Notes: a model not told the origin generated them from the sequence alone. Positions 1-9,734 are shown, counted from the stretch's first letter. The stretch is DNA of 64,000 bases from Sabulicella rubraurantiaca (GCF_017355885.1 NZ_JAFEUU010000003.1:248001-312000), one strand, 5' to 3'. Translations and numbers: made by a program.

Positions 1-494
1 TCGAGGACCGCATCGAAGGGCGCGAGACCGGCAATGGCGCCGCGACCGGACGGCTACAATCCGCCATCCACGCCTATCTGTCCGAGCTTCCTTCCGAATC
101 CCTGGGCGAGGAGGAGGCGCGCCGCGCGGCCGATCTGCGCCACTTCGCCCAGGTGCTGGACCACACCATGCTGGCGCTGGAGGCAGACCTGCTGAAGCCG
201 CTGGCACGGCGCCGCCGCGCCGGCGAGGCGGGGGAGGCGGTGCTGCGGGCGCTCAGGACGCAGATGCAGCTGGCGCTGACCGTCATGGTGCTGGACGACG
301 CCACGGCCGCCCGCCGCCTCGTGGAAGCGAAGGAGGAGCTGCGCGAGGCGAATGGGGGCGAGGTGGCGCGCGAATTGGCGCGCGGGCTGCGGGTGGTGAC
401 CGGCCAGCTGGCCGCCATCGCCCATCCGCTGCTGCTGCGGCGCGGCGAGCTGCTGCCGACGCGCCTCGTGGGTGGGCTCAGCTCCCCAGGCTGA
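1..494 (+). CDS. C-terminal part of a probable Na/Pi cotransporter (PhoU-like tail)
   Basis: The reading frame is open from the left edge and stops with TGA at 492-494, so only the last about 164 residues are visible. They are helical, rich in Leu, Arg and Glu, with no membrane segment, and resemble the cytoplasmic PhoU-like helical-bundle domain that follows the permease part of NptA-type Na+/phosphate cotransporters (for example the stretch DLRHFAQVLDHTMLALEADL). If so, the missing upstream part would hold the transmembrane domains. The end overlaps the 3' end of the convergent uppP gene by 17 bp. The family call rests on the tail only; another PhoU-like protein is possible. Confidence 0.5.
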   Translation, partial: EDRIEGRETGNGAATGRLQSAIHAYLSELPSESLGEEEARRAADLRHFAQVLDHTMLALEADLLKPLARRRRAGEAGEAVLRALRTQMQLALTVMVLDDATAARRLVEAKEELREANGGEVARELARGLRVVTGQLAAIAHPLLLRRGELLPTRLVGGLSSPG

Positions 495-1272
495 GCACGA
501 GCAGCATCACGAGGCCGATGGCGATCCGGTACCAGCCGAAAGGCGTGAAGCCGATCCGCGCGATGAAGGCCATGACGACGCGCACCGTCACCAGCGCCAC
601 CAGGAAGGCGGAGACGAAGCCCACGGCGATCAGCCCGAGCCCATCCGCCGACAGCTCGTTCCGCACCTTGAACAGGGAGAAGGCGGTCGCCGCCAGCATG
701 GTGGGAATGGCGAGCAGGAAGGAGAATTCCGCCGCCGCCTTGCGCTCCACCCCGCAAAGCAGGGCGGTGATGATGGTGGCGCCGGAGCGCGAGGTGCCGG
801 GGATCATCGCCAGCACCTGGCCAAAGCCGATCAGCAGCGCCGCGCCCGGCCCCATCTCCTCCAGCGTGCGGATCGTGGGCACGCGGATCTGCCGCTCGAT
901 CACGATGATGGCGATGCCACCCGCGATCAGCGCGAAGCACACCACCCAAGGGTCGAAGAGCAGCCGCGTGATCGTGCCGTGCAGCGTCGCGCCGATCACC
1001 AGGGCGGGCAGGAAGGCGAGGAGGAGGTTCACCGCCAGCGCCCGCTCATCCGTGCCCGGCACCCAGGCGCGCCGCGCCAGCGCGAAGAGACGGTCGCGGA
1101 ACAGCCAGATCACGGCCAGGATGGCGCCGAGCTGGATCGAGATCTCGAACACCTTGCCGGGCGGGCCCTGGAAGCCGATCAGCTCCCCCAGCAGGATCAG
1201 GTGGCCGGTGGAGGAGACGGGGAGGAACTCGGTAAGCCCCTCCAGCACGCCCATGAGGATTGCGTCGAGCAT
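478..1272 (-). CDS. uppP: Undecaprenyl-diphosphatase UppP (BacA)
   Basis: 264 aa, the usual length of the family. This integral membrane enzyme dephosphorylates undecaprenyl pyrophosphate to recycle the lipid carrier of peptidoglycan and other envelope glycans; overexpression gives bacitracin resistance. The N-terminal motif EGLTEFLPVSSTGHL (residues 11-25) and the second active-site motif PGTSRSGAT (about 158-166) are intact, and several hydrophobic helices follow each other. It starts 3 bp after the proB stop, so it is very likely translated from a proB-uppP transcript. Confidence 0.95.
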   Translation of the reverse strand: MLDAILMGVLEGLTEFLPVSSTGHLILLGELIGFQGPPGKVFEISIQLGAILAVIWLFRDRLFALARRAWVPGTDERALAVNLLLAFLPALVIGATLHGTITRLLFDPWVVCFALIAGGIAIIVIERQIRVPTIRTLEEMGPGAALLIGFGQVLAMIPGTSRSGATIITALLCGVERKAAAEFSFLLAIPTMLAATAFSLFKVRNELSADGLGLIAVGFVSAFLVALVTVRVVMAFIARIGFTPFGWYRIAIGLVMLLVLSLGS

Positions 1273-1275
1273 GGT

Positions 1276-2391
1276 TCAGTCCTGAGTCAGGACGAGGTCG
1301 TCCCGGTGGATGATCTCGTCCCGGCCGCGCCAGCCGAGCAGGGTCTCGATCTCGTCGCTGCGATGGCCGGCGATGCGCGCGGCATCGGCGCTGTCATAGG
1401 CGCAAAGGCCGCGCGCCAGTTCGCGCCCCTCCAGGTCCTGCACGGAGACGGCGTCGCCGCGCGCGAACTCTCCCGAAACCTGGCGCACCCCAGCGGGGAG
1501 CAGGGAGCCGCCGCGCCGCAGCGCCCCGGCCGCCCCCGCATCCACCAGCAGCGCCCCCTGCGGCTGCAGCGAGCCGCCGATCCAGCGCTTGCGGGCGGTG
1601 CGCCCCTCCGGCGCGGGCAGGAACCAGGTGCAGCGCCCGCCGCCGCGCAGCGCGGCCAGCGGGTTCATCCCCTCGCCCTTGGCGATGGCCATGGCGCAGC
1701 CCGCGGCGGTGGCGATGCGCGCCGCGATCAGCTTGGTGCGCATGCCGCCGGAGGAATAGCCGGGCGGCGGCTCGCCCCCCATGGCCATGATCTCGTCGGT
1801 GATGCGCTCCACCACCGGCAAGTGCGCAGCGCCGGGATCCTTGCGCGGGTCGGCAGTGTAGAGCCCGTCAATGTCGGAGAACAGGATCAGCGCGTCGGCG
1901 CCGATCATCTCCGCCACGCGGGCGGCGAGGCGGTCATTGTCGCCGAAGCGGATCTCCGCCGTCGCCACCGTGTCGTTCTCGTTGATGACGGGCACGCATC
2001 CGAGGTCGAGCAGGGTGCGCAGCGTGGCGCGCGCATTGAGGTAGCGGCGCCGGTCCTCGCTATCCTCCAGCGTGAGGAGAAGCTGCGCGGCGCGCAGCCC
2101 CTCGGCGGCTAGCGCCGCGTCCCAGGCGCCCGCGAGGCGGATCTGCCCCACTGCGGCGGCGGCCTGCTTCTCCTCCAGCCGCAAGGTGCGGCGGGTCAGG
2201 CCGAGGACGCGCCGGGCCAGTGCGACGGCGCCGGAGGAAACCACCACCACCTCGCGCCCCTCGCTCCGCAGCGCGGCGAGGTCGGCTGCGACGCTGCCCA
2301 GCCAGTCGGCGCGCGGCTCGGCGAGGCTCGGCTCGACCAGGAGGGCGGAGCCGATCTTCACGACGATGCGGCGGGCGGTTTCGAGGGTCAT
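1276..2391 (-). CDS. proB: Glutamate 5-kinase
   Basis: 371 aa. Phosphorylates L-glutamate to gamma-glutamyl phosphate, the first step of proline synthesis. The amino-acid kinase domain begins at [12 protein letters not shown] (about residues 6-17), contains the NENDTV substrate loop and the SSGGMRTKL stretch, and is followed by a C-terminal PUA domain (about 285-365) whose role is unclear in most bacteria. The reading frame stays open far upstream, but ATG 2391 gives the normal family N-terminus. proA is not adjacent. The downstream partner is uppP, 3 bp away. Confidence 0.95.
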   Translation of the reverse strand: MTLETARRIVVKIGSALLVEPSLAEPRADWLGSVAADLAALRSEGREVVVVSSGAVALARRVLGLTRRTLRLEEKQAAAAVGQIRLAGAWDAALAAEGLRAAQLLLTLEDSEDRRRYLNARATLRTLLDLGCVPVINENDTVATAEIRFGDNDRLAARVAEMIGADALILFSDIDGLYTADPRKDPGAAHLPVVERITDEIMAMGGEPPPGYSSGGMRTKLIAARIATAAGCAMAIAKGEGMNPLAALRGGGRCTWFLPAPEGRTARKRWIGGSLQPQGALLVDAGAAGALRRGGSLLPAGVRQVSGEFARGDAVSVQDLEGRELARGLCAYDSADAARIAGHRSDEIETLLGWRGRDEIIHRDDLVLTQD

Positions 2392-2472
2392 GCGGTCCCT
2401 CCCTTGCGGCCTTCCCGCGCTTGGGACAACCCCTCGGTTCCGGGCCGGCCATCCCCATGCGATAGGGCCGCC

Positions 2473-3117
2473 ATGCGCCGCCTTGCCTGCCTCGTCCCGC
2501 TTCTTCTCGCCGGTTGCGGCACCACGCTGGACGGGACGGCCCGCGCGGTGCGGAATGGGCTGGGGCTGGGTGACGGGGAGCCGGACCGTCTCGCCATCGC
2601 GCAGGCCGAGAGCGGCGACGAGGATGAGGGAAGCACGACGCTGCGCCTCGCCCTGGGCCGGCGCCAGGCCACGGCGACGCTGATCCAGCAGCTGGGGGAG
2701 CGGCGCATGTGGCGCGCCCCGGGCGGGGTGGTGGTGCAGACGGACGGTGCGCGCGTCGTCGCCACCGCCGGTCTGCCGCAGACCGTGATGGCGACGCGCT
2801 TCGATGGTCCCGACCCGCTGGAGGATCCCCGAGCGCTGCTCGGCCGTTCCGTGGAGGCGCGACGCCTCGTGGATTTGGGCACGCCGGGGCGCGACCCGGC
2901 CACGATGCGATTCGGCGTAGCCTTCGACTGCCGGTTGCGCGGCTTCCGCACAGAGGACGAGCGCGGGATCCTCGTCGAGGAAACGTGTCGCGCCACCGGC
3001 ATGCGCCGCGCCACCAACCAGTTCTGGGCCGATGCGCGCACCAATCGCGTCGGCTTCGCCGAGCAATGGGTGGGGCCGGGCCTCGCACCCCTGGCCCTGG
3101 ATTTCGAGCCGGAGTGA
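2473..3117 (+). CDS. YjbF/GfcB-family lipoprotein
   Basis: 214 aa. An N-terminal signal of about 17 residues ends in the lipobox LLLAGC, so the mature protein is probably anchored by a lipidated cysteine. The remainder matches the YjbF family (group 4 capsule lipoprotein GfcB) in the pattern [20 protein letters not shown] followed by ATAGLPQ, and a C-terminal stretch on aromatic recognition and charge. In Enterobacteria YjbF/GfcB belong to exopolysaccharide-export operons; here no GfcC/GfcD partners lie beside it, so its job is unknown. It is divergent from proB (81 bp between start codons). An earlier ATG at 2404 is in frame but would bury the signal peptide. Confidence 0.65.
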   Translation: MRRLACLVPLLLAGCGTTLDGTARAVRNGLGLGDGEPDRLAIAQAESGDEDEGSTTLRLALGRRQATATLIQQLGERRMWRAPGGVVVQTDGARVVATAGLPQTVMATRFDGPDPLEDPRALLGRSVEARRLVDLGTPGRDPATMRFGVAFDCRLRGFRTEDERGILVEETCRATGMRRATNQFWADARTNRVGFAEQWVGPGLAPLALDFEPE

Positions 3118-3131
3118 CGGCCCGCGCCCCC

Positions 3132-4310
3132 TCAGCCCGGCCGGGCAGGGGGCAGCGCCGCCATCTGGGCGGGGGCGGGGGCGGGGAGGGCGCTCCGCGC
3201 CGCAGCGAGCTTCGCCTTCAGGGCCGCCATCACGTCGCCGTCGCCGTCCCGCCAATCGATCGCCGTCACGCTCTGGACCAGCTTCACCGGCAGGGCGCCC
3301 TGGGGCGTGGGGACCGGGGCTTCGGTGACGTGGTTGTGCAGGCGCGACACGCTGGCCTTGGTCTGCGAAAGGCCGATATTGCCGAGATAGATGGCGAACT
3401 CGGCATCGCCGAGGCGGCAGGCTAGGTCGCCCTGCCGAAGCTTCGAGGCCAGCCGGTCGGCGACGCCCAGCAGGACCGCATTGCCGACGCGGTGGCCATG
3501 GCGAGCGGCGATCTCCTCGAAGCCGTTGACGCGGAAGAGAGCGATGCAGGATTGGCGGCGCGGCTTGGCCCCCGGCAGAAGGAGGTCGGCGGCAATGGCC
3601 TGGAGCAGGGAGGCCTCGCCGCGCAGCCCCGTCAGCTCGTCGCGCTCGGAATCGAGGTCGTTCGCATGGACGTCCGGCTCGGCCGGACGCGCCACCAGCA
3701 CGGTGCAGGGATAGGGCCCCTCCGCCTCCACGAGGAGCGGTGCCTCGCTCAGGTCGAGCGGCAAGGACACGCCGCCCTTCCGCTGCAGGGAGACCCGCCT
3801 TTCCGTCCCTCCGGCGGCACTCGCCCGCTTGTCGCGCGTTTCGAGCAGAAGGCTCAGCTTCATCCCGCGCAGCTCCTTGGCGTGGAAGCCGCTCAGCCGG
3901 GCGCAAGCCGAATTCACATGGAGAATCACGGGTTCCGCCGTGCCGGGGGGCTGGGCGGTGACAAGGACGGCTTCACCCGTGATCTGCGCGACGGGACCGA
4001 GGGCACGCGCCACTTCCTCCGGCGTCGGGAGGTGGCGCCCGGCCCGGACAGGGGCATTCCTGCATGCAGCCCGCAGGGTGTGCAGCGCCTCCTGCGAAAG
4101 GGTGACGTCAAGGCCCTGGCTGCGCAGGGTCTCGATCCGCGCCAGGAGGCTCGCCTCGTCAAAGCGCAGCTCGTAATTCTCGACGATGTGGGTCGCGCCA
4201 TCGGCCGAGGTCTCGGTCCGAAGTTCCGGCACCCGGAGTTGCAGTGCCACAACCGTGGTTCCCGCCCGGCCGGGCCGGAGCCGGAATCCCGAAAACTGGT
4301 CGGTTTCCAT
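3132..4310 (-). CDS. PAS-domain protein with degenerate GGDEF domain
   Basis: 392 aa, no signal peptide or membrane segment, so cytosolic. After about 110 residues of unclear fold there is a PAS-like region (about 115-210) and then a diguanylate-cyclase-like domain (about 222-365) recognisable by [16 protein letters not shown] and by the hydrophobic pattern around the catalytic loop. The signature is altered: residues 301-305 read GDAEF where active cyclases have GGDEF or GGEEF, so the metal-binding Asp and second Gly are lost. The domain therefore probably binds or senses rather than makes cyclic di-GMP. ATG 4310 was chosen over GTG 4313. It stands alone between convergent and co-directional neighbours. 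Confidence 0.7.
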   Translation of the reverse strand: METDQFSGFRLRPGRAGTTVVALQLRVPELRTETSADGATHIVENYELRFDEASLLARIETLRSQGLDVTLSQEALHTLRAACRNAPVRAGRHLPTPEEVARALGPVAQITGEAVLVTAQPPGTAEPVILHVNSACARLSGFHAKELRGMKLSLLLETRDKRASAAGGTERRVSLQRKGGVSLPLDLSEAPLLVEAEGPYPCTVLVARPAEPDVHANDLDSERDELTGLRGEASLLQAIAADLLLPGAKPRRQSCIALFRVNGFEEIAARHGHRVGNAVLLGVADRLASKLRQGDLACRLGDAEFAIYLGNIGLSQTKASVSRLHNHVTEAPVPTPQGALPVKLVQSVTAIDWRDGDGDVMAALKAKLAAARSALPAPAPAQMAALPPARPG

Positions 4311-4569
4311 CACGATCCTGCCTCCCCCTGGCGAGGCCGCGTCCTGTCACGCACAGTTTTCCTCCGAAACGCTCAACTGCCGGTTGTGCAGCGGTATGAG
4401 CGTAAGTGAAGGCTCCGCAAGACGTTGGCAACACGCAACGCCCGGGTTTTCTGCGTGGGAGGGGCGCGGAAAAAGGGCAGCAAGGCTGGGTGCGACCAGA
4501 CCGGTGTCTTCGCATGCTTTTGGGGCGCCGAGGCCCCGCAGGACTGGCCCCAGGGACCCGGACGCTGCG

Positions 4570-4767
4570 TCAGCGCAGTAGGTGATCCGGCACGGGCTGC
4601 CCGGCCGCGCGGTATCGCTCGACCTCCCGTGCGCGTTCCGCCGGCGTCGGTGCCGGATAGCTGCGCGGAAAGGCTACGGCCTCGGGCGGACCGGGCGGGC
4701 GCGGCGGTCCGTAGCGCCCGCACCCTGCCAGGACCAGCGCGGCGAGGAGGAGCGGCATTGCCCTCAT
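4570..4767 (-). CDS. lptM: Small lipoprotein, LptM (YifL)-like
   Basis: 65 aa. Signal peptide [16 protein letters not shown] with lipobox, then the short motif [11 protein letters not shown] typical of the LptM/YifL family, and a disordered proline-rich tail. LptM assists maturation of the LptD/LptE lipopolysaccharide translocon in the outer membrane of E. coli; the alphaproteobacterial members, usually found directly after argH, are annotated by similarity. ATG 4767 overlaps the argH stop codon as ATGA, which decides the start over an upstream in-frame ATG at 4785 and implies translational coupling to argH. Confidence 0.7.
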   Translation of the reverse strand: MRAMPLLLAALVLAGCGRYGPPRPPGPPEAVAFPRSYPAPTPAERAREVERYRAAGQPVPDHLLR

Positions 4768-6155
4768 GACAGCCGCGCCTTCCATTCCGCCGCCATGGCC
4801 CGCACGTTCTCCGGCGCTGTGCCGCCGAAGGAGCGGCGCGAGGCGACGGAGGCGGCGGGCGACAGCACGCCGAACACGCCGTCATGAATGCGCGGTTCTG
4901 CCTCGCGCATCTCCTCCAGGGAAAGCGCCGACAAATCCACGCCCCGCGCCTCCGCCGCCGCGACGAGCCGGCCGGTGACGTGGTGCGCGTCACGGAAGGG
5001 TAACTTCAACTCCCGCACCAGCCAGTCGGCGAGGTCGGTGGCGGTGGAGAAGCCGGCCCCCGCCGCCTCTTCCATGCGGGTGGCGTCGGGGCGCATGTCG
5101 CGCACCATGGCGGCGGTGGCGGCCAGGGAGAGGGTCAGGTTCTCCGCCGCGTCGAACACGCCTTCCTTGTCCTCTTGAAGGTCCTTCGCATAGGTCAGCG
5201 CCAGGCCCTTCACCACGGTCAGCAGCCCGACCAGCGCGCCGGTGACGCGCCCCGCCTTGCCGCGCACCAGCTCCGCCGCGTCGGGGTTGCGCTTCTGCGG
5301 CATGATGGAGGAGCCCGTGGTCAGCCCATCGCTCAGCTTCACGAAGCCGAAGGAGGGGTTGGTCCAGAGCACGATCTCCTCCGCGAGGCGGGAGAGATGC
5401 GTGGCGCAGATGGCGCAGGCAGCCAGGAACTCCATGGCGAAATCGCGCGAGCCGACGGCATCCAGGCTGTTGCGTGCCGGGCCGTCGAAGCCCAGCGCCT
5501 GGGCCGTCATGTGGCGGTCGATGGGGAAGCCGGTGCCGCAAAGCGCCGCCGCGCCCAGCGGGCAGTCCGCGTTCAGCCGGGCACGCGCATCCAGCATCCG
5601 GCCGCGGTCGCGCCACAGCATCTCGGCATAGGCCAGCATGTGGTGGCCGAAGGTGGTGGGCTGCGCGGGCTGCAGGTGGGTGTAGCCTGGCATCAGCGTG
5701 TCAGCGTGCTCCTCCGCGCGCGCGATGAAGGCGCGGATGCAATCCTCCATCTGCGCGGCCAGCCCGTCCATCGCGTCGCGCACCCAGAGGCGGAAATCGG
5801 TGGCCACCTGATCGTTGCGGGAGCGGGCCGTGTGCAGGCGCTTGCCCGCCTCGCCGATGCGCTCGGTCAGCCGCGCCTCGACGTTCATGTGGACGTCCTC
5901 CAGCGCCTCGGACCATTCGAAGCGCCCGGCCTCGATCTCCGTGGCGATGGCCTCCAGGCCGGAACGGATCGCGGCCTCGTCATCCCGCGAGATGATGCCT
6001 ACATGGGCCAGCATGGCGGCATGGGCGAGGCTGCCGCGGATATCCTGCCGCCACATGCGGCTGTCGAAGCCGATCGAGGCGTTGATGGCCTGCATGATGG
6101 CGGAGGGTCCGGCGGCGAAGCGCCCGCCCCATTGGGTGTTGGTCTGCTGATCCAA
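4764..6155 (-). CDS. argH: Argininosuccinate lyase
   Basis: 463 aa, full length. Cleaves argininosuccinate to arginine and fumarate in the last step of arginine synthesis. The fumarase/aspartase-superfamily signature [12 protein letters not shown] is intact and carries the catalytic serine loop; the N-terminal TQWGGRF and the [16 protein letters not shown] stretches match the family. The start codon is TTG at 6155: no ATG or GTG precedes the conserved N-terminus in this frame. Its start lies only 18 bp from the start of the divergent TlpA-like gene, so the two promoters must lie within each other's 5' coding region or the start codons are leaderless. Confidence 0.95.
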   Translation of the reverse strand: MDQQTNTQWGGRFAAGPSAIMQAINASIGFDSRMWRQDIRGSLAHAAMLAHVGIISRDDEAAIRSGLEAIATEIEAGRFEWSEALEDVHMNVEARLTERIGEAGKRLHTARSRNDQVATDFRLWVRDAMDGLAAQMEDCIRAFIARAEEHADTLMPGYTHLQPAQPTTFGHHMLAYAEMLWRDRGRMLDARARLNADCPLGAAALCGTGFPIDRHMTAQALGFDGPARNSLDAVGSRDFAMEFLAACAICATHLSRLAEEIVLWTNPSFGFVKLSDGLTTGSSIMPQKRNPDAAELVRGKAGRVTGALVGLLTVVKGLALTYAKDLQEDKEGVFDAAENLTLSLAATAAMVRDMRPDATRMEEAAGAGFSTATDLADWLVRELKLPFRDAHHVTGRLVAAAEARGVDLSALSLEEMREAEPRIHDGVFGVLSPAASVASRRSFGGTAPENVRAMAAEWKARLS

Positions 6156-6173
6156 GGGAGTGATGCTTCCGTG

Positions 6174-6695
6174 ATGGTCCCGCGCCGCCTTCTGGCGGCT
6201 TCCCTGGCTCTACCCCTCGCGCCCGCGCGGGCGCAAGCCGCAACGGGCCTCGAACGGCTGCGGGAGGAGACGCGCCCCGTTCCCACGGTTTCCTTCACCG
6301 ATGCCGAAGGCAAGGAGCACGGCTTCGAGGCCTTCCGCGGCCGGGGCCTCGTGGTCAATCTCTGGGCGACCTGGTGCCCGCCCTGCGTGGCGGAGATGCC
6401 GGCGCTGGACCGGCTGGCCAGGCTGGTGGAAGGGGCAGGGATCACCGTCCTGCCGCTCTCCTCCGACCGAGGCGGCAAGGCGCAGGTGCAGGGCTTCTAC
6501 GAGCGCACGGGCATCAAGACGCTCGGCATCTGGCTGGATCAGCGCGGCGCAGCGACGCGGGCGCTGGGCGCGCGCGGCCTGCCCACCACGCTGATCCTCG
6601 ACCGCGAGGGGCAGGAGCGCGCCCGGCTGCTGGGCGAGGCGGAGTGGGACGCGGCGCCGCTGGTGGAGGCGGTGCGGCGGCTGGCCGGGGGCTAA
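6174..6695 (+). CDS. TlpA-like thiol:disulfide oxidoreductase
   Basis: 173 aa. An arginine-containing signal peptide (residues 1-21, ending ARAQA) directs it to the periplasm, where the thioredoxin-like fold with WCPPC at residues 67-71 and a cis-Pro in GLPTT places it with TlpA/ResA reductants that keep cysteines of c-type cytochromes or cytochrome oxidase reduced. ATG 6174 is preferred over the adjacent GTG 6171. It is divergent from argH, an arrangement common in alphaproteobacteria; the partner protein cannot be inferred from the neighbours. Confidence 0.85.
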   Translation: MVPRRLLAASLALPLAPARAQAATGLERLREETRPVPTVSFTDAEGKEHGFEAFRGRGLVVNLWATWCPPCVAEMPALDRLARLVEGAGITVLPLSSDRGGKAQVQGFYERTGIKTLGIWLDQRGAATRALGARGLPTTLILDREGQERARLLGEAEWDAAPLVEAVRRLAGG

Positions 6696-6723
6696 AGGCA
6701 GCCCCCAGGCCTATCCGCCGCGC

Positions 6724-7857
6724 TCAGAAGATCATCGCCGCCTCGGCCTGGGCCTTCGACATGCCGGACAGGACGAGGCTGCCCAGGGCGCTCTGGAAGA
6801 TGCTCGTCGCCGGCGTCGTTTCCGTGGCCGCGAAGTCGTGGATGGCGGTGAAGGAGCCGAGACCGGCAATGCCGGATCCGCGCATGTCGAGGATCATCCC
6901 GGCATGCGCGCCGAATACCACGTCGTCGCCCCAGTTCGGGGCGTTGATGACGATGCGGTCGGCGCCGCCGCTGCTCACATACCAGTCATTGCCCGATCCG
7001 CCGGTCATCACCTCGGCCTGGGCGGTGCCGTAGAGGATGTCGTCCCCCGCGCCACCCGACAGGGTCGAGGCGAAGTTGGGGTTGGCGAAGAGGACCTGCG
7101 CCCCGGCGCCCGCGCTCAGCACTCGTGCGCTCTCGTTCAGCCCCGCGCGCTCCACAAATTCGGGCACGGTCCAGCCATCCACGGAAACCCAGGCGAAATC
7201 CGTGCCCTCGCCGGCCGAGGTGACAAGGAAGGTGTCGTCCCCCATGCCGCCGAATATCGTGTCGGTGCCGCCCTGGCCAGCCAGGACGTCGTCGCCCCCC
7301 TGGCCGAACAGCGTGTCGGTGACCCCGGCCTTGCCCCAGATCGTGTCGCTGCCGGACCCGCCGGCGATCGTCGCGCCTCCGGCGCCGAAATTCGCCAGGA
7401 CCTGGCCGGTCCCCATCGCGGTGAGGATGCGCGCCGGCCCGACCAGCAGGCCGAACTCGATGTTCGGCGCAAGGACCCAGGAACCATTGGTCTGGAAGAT
7501 CGCGATGTCCGTGCCGGCTCCCACCGCTTCCACCAGCGCCGCGTTCGGGTTGCTGATGGCGTAGAGATCGTCGCCCGCCCCGCCCATCAGCAGGTCGGCC
7601 CCCGCGTTGCTGGTCAGGGTATCGCTGCCGCCTTGGCCGATCAGCGTGTCGTTGCCGGCGCCGTCGAACAGGATGTCGTTGCCTCCGAGCCCGTTCAGCG
7701 TGGAGCCCAGGGTGGAATTGGCGAAGAGCACCGCGCCGCCCGCCGCGCTGGTCAACTTGGTCGCGGTGCCGAACAGGGCGCCCTGCTCGATATTCTCGGT
7801 CAGGGCGTAGTTGTCGAAGCCGTTTATTGGACGGGCGGACGGACCCGCACGAGGCAT
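6724..7857 (-). CDS. RTX (hemolysin-type) calcium-binding repeat protein
   Basis: 377 aa if started at ATG 7857. No classical signal peptide. It contains several groups of glycine/aspartate-rich nonapeptide repeats of the GGxGxDxUx type (for example GGNDILFDGAGNDTLIGQGG, GGSGNDWY), which form calcium-binding beta-rolls in proteins exported by type I secretion through a C-terminal signal. The C-terminus is hydrophobic with an acidic patch, as expected of such signals. No ABC/MFP secretion genes are nearby. The start overlaps the end of the hydroxy-acid oxidase gene by 34 bp and the first residues look unlike a normal N-terminus, so the gene may be the remainder of a longer RTX protein; a start downstream without ATG is also possible. 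Confidence 0.7.
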   Translation of the reverse strand: MPRAGPSARPINGFDNYALTENIEQGALFGTATKLTSAAGGAVLFANSTLGSTLNGLGGNDILFDGAGNDTLIGQGGSDTLTSNAGADLLMGGAGDDLYAISNPNAALVEAVGAGTDIAIFQTNGSWVLAPNIEFGLLVGPARILTAMGTGQVLANFGAGGATIAGGSGSDTIWGKAGVTDTLFGQGGDDVLAGQGGTDTIFGGMGDDTFLVTSAGEGTDFAWVSVDGWTVPEFVERAGLNESARVLSAGAGAQVLFANPNFASTLSGGAGDDILYGTAQAEVMTGGSGNDWYVSSGGADRIVINAPNWGDDVVFGAHAGMILDMRGSGIAGLGSFTAIHDFAATETTPATSIFQSALGSLVLSGMSKAQAEAAMIF

Positions 7858-8990
7858 TCCGGCGTCACCTCGTCCAGCGAGTTCACCCCCAGCAGCGCCA
7901 TGTCGCGGTCCACTTCGCCCTTCAGCAGCGCGATGGCGTGTGCCACCCCGGCCTCGCCGAACACGCCGGCCGCATGCAGCATGGGCCGGCCGACGAAGAC
8001 GAATTTCGCGCCGAGTCCCACGGCCTTCAGGATGTCCGTGCCGCGCCGCACGCCGCCATCCAGCATGACGGTGATGCCGGGGGCGGCCTTCACCACCTCC
8101 GGCAGGACGCGCAGCGGCGAGGCGGTGCCGTCCAGCTGCCTTCCACCATGGTTGGAAACGATGACGCCATCCGCGCCCTCGCCTTCCGAGCGGCGGGCAT
8201 CCTCCGGATGCATCACTCCCTTCACGATCAGGCGGCCCTTCCAGCGGCGACGGATCAGCGCCAAGTGTTCCCAATTCAGGTGGTCGCGCGCCGTGAAGTC
8301 GCGCAGCACATTGCGGGCCAGGATGGGGGCGCCGCGCTCGGCGAAGCTGTTCTCGAAATGCGGCATGCCGTGGCGCATCAGCGTGCGCGTCCAGGTGTTC
8401 AGCAGCCAGCGCGGGCGGATCGCCCCGTCCCAGGCCAGTCGGAGCGAGGGGCGCAGCGGGGTGGAGAAGCCGTTGCGGACATTGTTCTCCCGGTTCGGCA
8501 GCACAGCCGTGTCCACCGTCAGCAGCAGCGTCCCAAAGCCGGCGGCGGCGACCCGGTCCACCAGCGCCTCCACCCGGCGTGAATCGCCGGGCAGGTAGGC
8601 CTGGAACCAGGCATCCGGGTTCTCGGCGATGATCTCCTCCATGCGGATCAGGGAGGAGCCGGACATGATCATCGGGATGTCTGCCGCGCGGGCGGCGCGG
8701 GTGAGGGCGAGGTCGCCGCGCCAGGCGACCAGCGCGCTCATCCCCATGGGGGCGATGCCGAAGGGGGTGGACCATTCCCGCCCGAATAGAGTCACCGCCT
8801 GGGAGCGCTTCGAGACGTCGGTGAGGACGCGCGGCACGAAGCCCCATTCGGTGAAGGCGTCTTGGTTCTCGCGCAAGGAGGCGTTGCGCTCCGTCGCGCC
8901 GGCGACATAGCCGAAGACGGGGCGGGGCAGGTGGCGGCGGGACAGGGGCTCGAAATCGTCCAGGCAAAGGACGCGCGACAAGGCGGGCAT
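7824..8990 (-). CDS. lldD: FMN-dependent alpha-hydroxy-acid oxidase/dehydrogenase (LldD-like)
   Basis: 388 aa. TIM-barrel flavoprotein that oxidises L-lactate or a related 2-hydroxy acid to the keto acid. The active-site signature SNHGGRQLDG (catalytic His near residue 281) and the FMN-phosphate loops (DGGVRRGTD, VGRPML) are present. Members pass electrons to the quinone pool or to oxygen; the sequence alone does not settle the substrate (lactate, glycolate or mandelate). ATG 8990 was taken over the in-frame TTG 8999. Its 3' end overlaps the RTX gene. It diverges from an XRE-like regulator that could control it. Confidence 0.85.
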   Translation of the reverse strand: MPALSRVLCLDDFEPLSRRHLPRPVFGYVAGATERNASLRENQDAFTEWGFVPRVLTDVSKRSQAVTLFGREWSTPFGIAPMGMSALVAWRGDLALTRAARAADIPMIMSGSSLIRMEEIIAENPDAWFQAYLPGDSRRVEALVDRVAAAGFGTLLLTVDTAVLPNRENNVRNGFSTPLRPSLRLAWDGAIRPRWLLNTWTRTLMRHGMPHFENSFAERGAPILARNVLRDFTARDHLNWEHLALIRRRWKGRLIVKGVMHPEDARRSEGEGADGVIVSNHGGRQLDGTASPLRVLPEVVKAAPGITVMLDGGVRRGTDILKAVGLGAKFVFVGRPMLHAAGVFGEAGVAHAIALLKGEVDRDMALLGVNSLDEVTPECLVRVRPPVQ

Positions 8991-9073
8991 GAGGCGCAAC
9001 TCTACCGGAAGGGCGCGACTCCGCCAGACCGGGATCTTTTCGAATTCAACAATCCTGCAATATTCGGTTCAAC

Positions 9074-9102
9074 TTGTGTTCAGTATCGCGATCCGTCATA
9101 TC
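9074..9102 (+). promoter_or_regulatory. Putative sigma-70 promoter for the XRE-like gene
   Basis: In an unusually AT-rich 110-bp divergent region there is TTGTGT (9074-9079), 17 bp, then CATATC (9097-9102), a fair -35/-10 pair reading toward the small regulator gene. Two copies of TTCAAC lie in the same stretch. This is pattern matching only. Confidence 0.35.
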
Positions 9103-9141
9103 TCTCCTACAATGTCAAACAGGCCGGACGAGGTCATGCCC

Positions 9142-9381
9142 ATGACGGGTGCGGAGTTGAAGGCCACGCTCGGGCGAATTGGCCTCACGCAGGCGGAATT
9201 CAGCCGGCTGGTCGGCTGTCAGCCCCCGACCATGAGCCGGTATGTCCATGGTGCCTTGCCCGTGCCGCCGATCCTCGCCGCGCTGGCCGCCGTGCTGGAC
9301 CGGGTGCACGAAGCGGGCGGCGATGCCGCGGCGCTGCTGCGCGCAGCGCGCCAACCCCTCCCGGATCTTAGTGTAGCGTGA
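9142..9381 (+). CDS. Small XRE/Cro-like HTH DNA-binding protein
   Basis: 79 aa. A single helix-turn-helix domain (TQAEFSRLVGCQPPTMSRYV, about residues 16-35) occupies most of the protein, with a hydrophobic helical tail and no sensor domain. Such one-domain proteins act as dimeric repressors. ATG 9142 is preferred because GAGG stands 8 bp upstream; ATG 9136 and 9112 are also in frame. It diverges from the hydroxy-acid oxidase gene, which is a plausible but unproven target, and its last 14 bp overlap the convergent usg gene. Confidence 0.7.
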   Translation: MTGAELKATLGRIGLTQAEFSRLVGCQPPTMSRYVHGALPVPPILAALAAVLDRVHEAGGDAAALLRAARQPLPDLSVA

Positions 9382-9640
9382 AGGCGCCGTTGGCGTAGCG
9401 CAGCTCTGCCGGGCGCACCAGCGCGGAGGAGGCGACCCGCACGGAATGGAGCGGGCCATGGATCTCGCGCTGCCAGAAGGCGAGGAACCCCGACAGGCGC
9501 GGGAATTCCGGCGCCAGATCCTCCTTTTGCCAGAAGAAGCTCTGCAGGACGTGCGGATGATCGGGCAGGTGGTAGAGGATCTCCGCGGTGAGCAGCCGCC
9601 AATTCGGATGGCGGATGATGGGCGTCAGCGCGTCGAGCAT
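9368..9640 (-). CDS. usg: Usg family protein
   Basis: 90 aa, nearly the whole family length. The sequence shows the conserved Usg blocks LTAEILYHLPDHPHVLQSF, WQKEDLAPEFPRL and FLAFWQREIHGPLHSVRV. Usg is a small soluble protein found almost only in alphaproteobacteria and named for its position beside tryptophan genes in Caulobacter; its biochemical role is not established. Here it is next to groESL rather than trp genes. Confidence 0.85.
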   Translation of the reverse strand: MLDALTPIIRHPNWRLLTAEILYHLPDHPHVLQSFFWQKEDLAPEFPRLSGFLAFWQREIHGPLHSVRVASSALVRPAELRYANGAFTLH

Positions 9641-9734
9641 GGGGTCCTCGCCTCCTCTTGCCTGTCACTCCGGGAACGCCAAGCGTGGCACGGAGGCTGC
9701 ACGGGCGGCAAGAATTTCGTTTGATTTCAAAGCA

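Noticed and set aside
472-2112. 546-codon open frame on the plus strand
   Set aside because: It is the antisense shadow of uppP and proB; composition is Arg/Gly/His/Gln-rich without motifs, which is common opposite real high-GC genes.
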